Shown piece after piece: positions 63,360 through 64,000 of a stretch of 64,000 nucleotides of DNA. The stretch is from Nocardioides gansuensis. Its GTDB lineage: Bacteria; Actinomycetota; Actinomycetes; Propionibacteriales; Nocardioidaceae. The stretch covers positions 124,001 through 188,000 of the forward strand of contig NZ_QDGZ01000002.1 in the NCBI RefSeq assembly GCF_003076135.1, given 5' to 3'. Position 1 is the stretch's first letter. Each line of letters starts with the position of its first letter. A program made the position numbers and the translations under genes. Below the pieces are notes generated by a model. It was given only the letters and a program-made list of their open reading frames with translations, searched no databases and was not told the DNA's origin.

Positions 63360-64000
63360 ACGAGCACGAGGCCCGCACCGACGCGCCCCCGAGCAGCGGC
63401 GTCGACTCCGTCGAGGCCGCCGTCCGCAAGCAGCTGAGCACCGCGCTGGGCGGGCGCCGCGGCATGGTCGAGGCGGCGGTGCCCACCATCCTCTTCACCG
63501 TCATGTGGCTGACCACGCGCGAGCTGCGGCTCGCGCTCGTGGTGTCGGTGTCTGCGGCCGGGGCGCTGCTCCTGGTCCGCCTGGTGCAGCGCTCGTCGGT
63601 GCAGTTCTGCGTCAACGCGCTGCTCGGGATCGGCATCGGCTGGTTCTTCGTGCAGCGCTCGGCCGACAGCGGCGGGAGCGCCAACGACCAGGCGCTCGCC
63701 TACTTCCTGCCCGGCATCCTCTACAACGGCGGCTACGCCGTCGTGCTGGCGCTCACCTGCCTCGTCGGCTGGCCGATCGTCGGCTTCATGGTCGGCAGCG
63801 TCACCGGTGAGCCGACGGCGTGGCACGAGGACCGCCAGGTGGTGCGGCTGTGCTCGCTGCTCACCTGGGTCCTGGTGGCGCCGTGCGTGCTGCGGGTGCT
63901 GGTGCAGGCGCCCGTCTGGCTGGCCGGCTCGTCCGAGGCGATGGACCCCGACGCGGCGATCGCGATCCTCGGCGTGCTCAAGATCGTGCTCGGGTGGCCG
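63356..64000 (+). CDS. DUF3159 membrane protein (3' end outside the window)
   Basis: The frame is open to the window end, giving at least 215 residues. An N-terminal soluble segment (EARTDAPPSSGVDSVEAAVRKQL) leads into the conserved GGRRGMVEAAVPTILFTVMW and several further helices, including LLGIGIGWFFVQRSA. This is the DUF3159 family of multi-pass membrane proteins found beside dut and trkA in actinobacteria. The GTG overlaps the OB-fold stop. The function is unknown. Confidence 0.9.
   Translation, partial: MNEHEARTDAPPSSGVDSVEAAVRKQLSTALGGRRGMVEAAVPTILFTVMWLTTRELRLALVVSVSAAGALLLVRLVQRSSVQFCVNALLGIGIGWFFVQRSADSGGSANDQALAYFLPGILYNGGYAVVLALTCLVGWPIVGFMVGSVTGEPTAWHEDRQVVRLCSLLTWVLVAPCVLRVLVQAPVWLAGSSEAMDPDAAIAILGVLKIVLGWP

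Overview
The window is high-GC (about 70% by eye) actinobacterial chromosome, most likely Nocardioidaceae (Nocardioides or a relative). The evidence is the gene families (DUF3071/SepH, DUF3093, DUF3159, DUF3710, DUF4192, DUF4193, DUF4235, DUF5998, DUF7455), two sigma-70 factors of the primary type, an LprG/P55-like pair, frequent GTG starts, many 4-base start/stop overlaps (ATGA, GTGA) and long GC-rich hairpin terminators without U-tracts. The genus is inferred. I found 61 protein genes and no tRNA, rRNA, CRISPR array, prophage or insertion sequence.

Layout. 1-17 kb: the 3' part of polA, a flippase-like membrane protein, an operon for a large heptad-repeat surface protein, a methyltransferase, a secreted calcium-repeat protein, rpsA, an AdpA/GlxA-like regulator beside a 52-residue membrane protein, then SIMPL protein, aspartate aminotransferase, sulfotransferase, coaE and a NagZ-like lipoprotein. 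17-29.6 kb: an alternative primary-like sigma factor, the 5-oxoprolinase genes pxpA and pxpBC, DUF2332, dinB, DUF4192, a glutamate-cysteine ligase family enzyme, a universal stress protein, an HhH-GPD repair protein, a P-loop kinase and xylulokinase. 29.6-46.5 kb: the principal sigma factor, an M28 peptidase, CapA, transporters, parE, a DUF4242 protein, a LAL-type LuxR regulator, a beta-carbonic anhydrase, and the co-directional run parC, lprG, P55-like MFS. 46.5-64 kb: a GNAT plus acyl-CoA-synthetase (Pat-like) fusion, DUF5998 plus phosphodiesterase, thymidine kinase, rhodanese, DUF72, MOSC, a two-domain fatty acyl reductase, sepH, a TRIC channel, ferrochelatase, a SuhB-like phosphatase, DUF4193, DUF4235, DUF3093, dut, DUF3710, an OB-fold protein and DUF3159 (cut by the window edge).

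Most of this is conserved actinobacterial backbone for replication, repair, topology, transcription, division and cofactor synthesis. The most distinctive signals are regulatory. Twenty-three genes, mostly first in their transcription units, carry a -10-like hexamer ending 6 to 8 bases before the start codon, which indicates widespread leaderless transcription. The two sigma genes share a 66-base identical block. The alternative sigma promoter region holds tandem TCTCAGGG boxes. A palindrome resembling an AdpA site lies between the regulator and its tiny divergent neighbour. Helically phased CTGTGGA repeats and strong hairpins separate pxpA from pxpBC.
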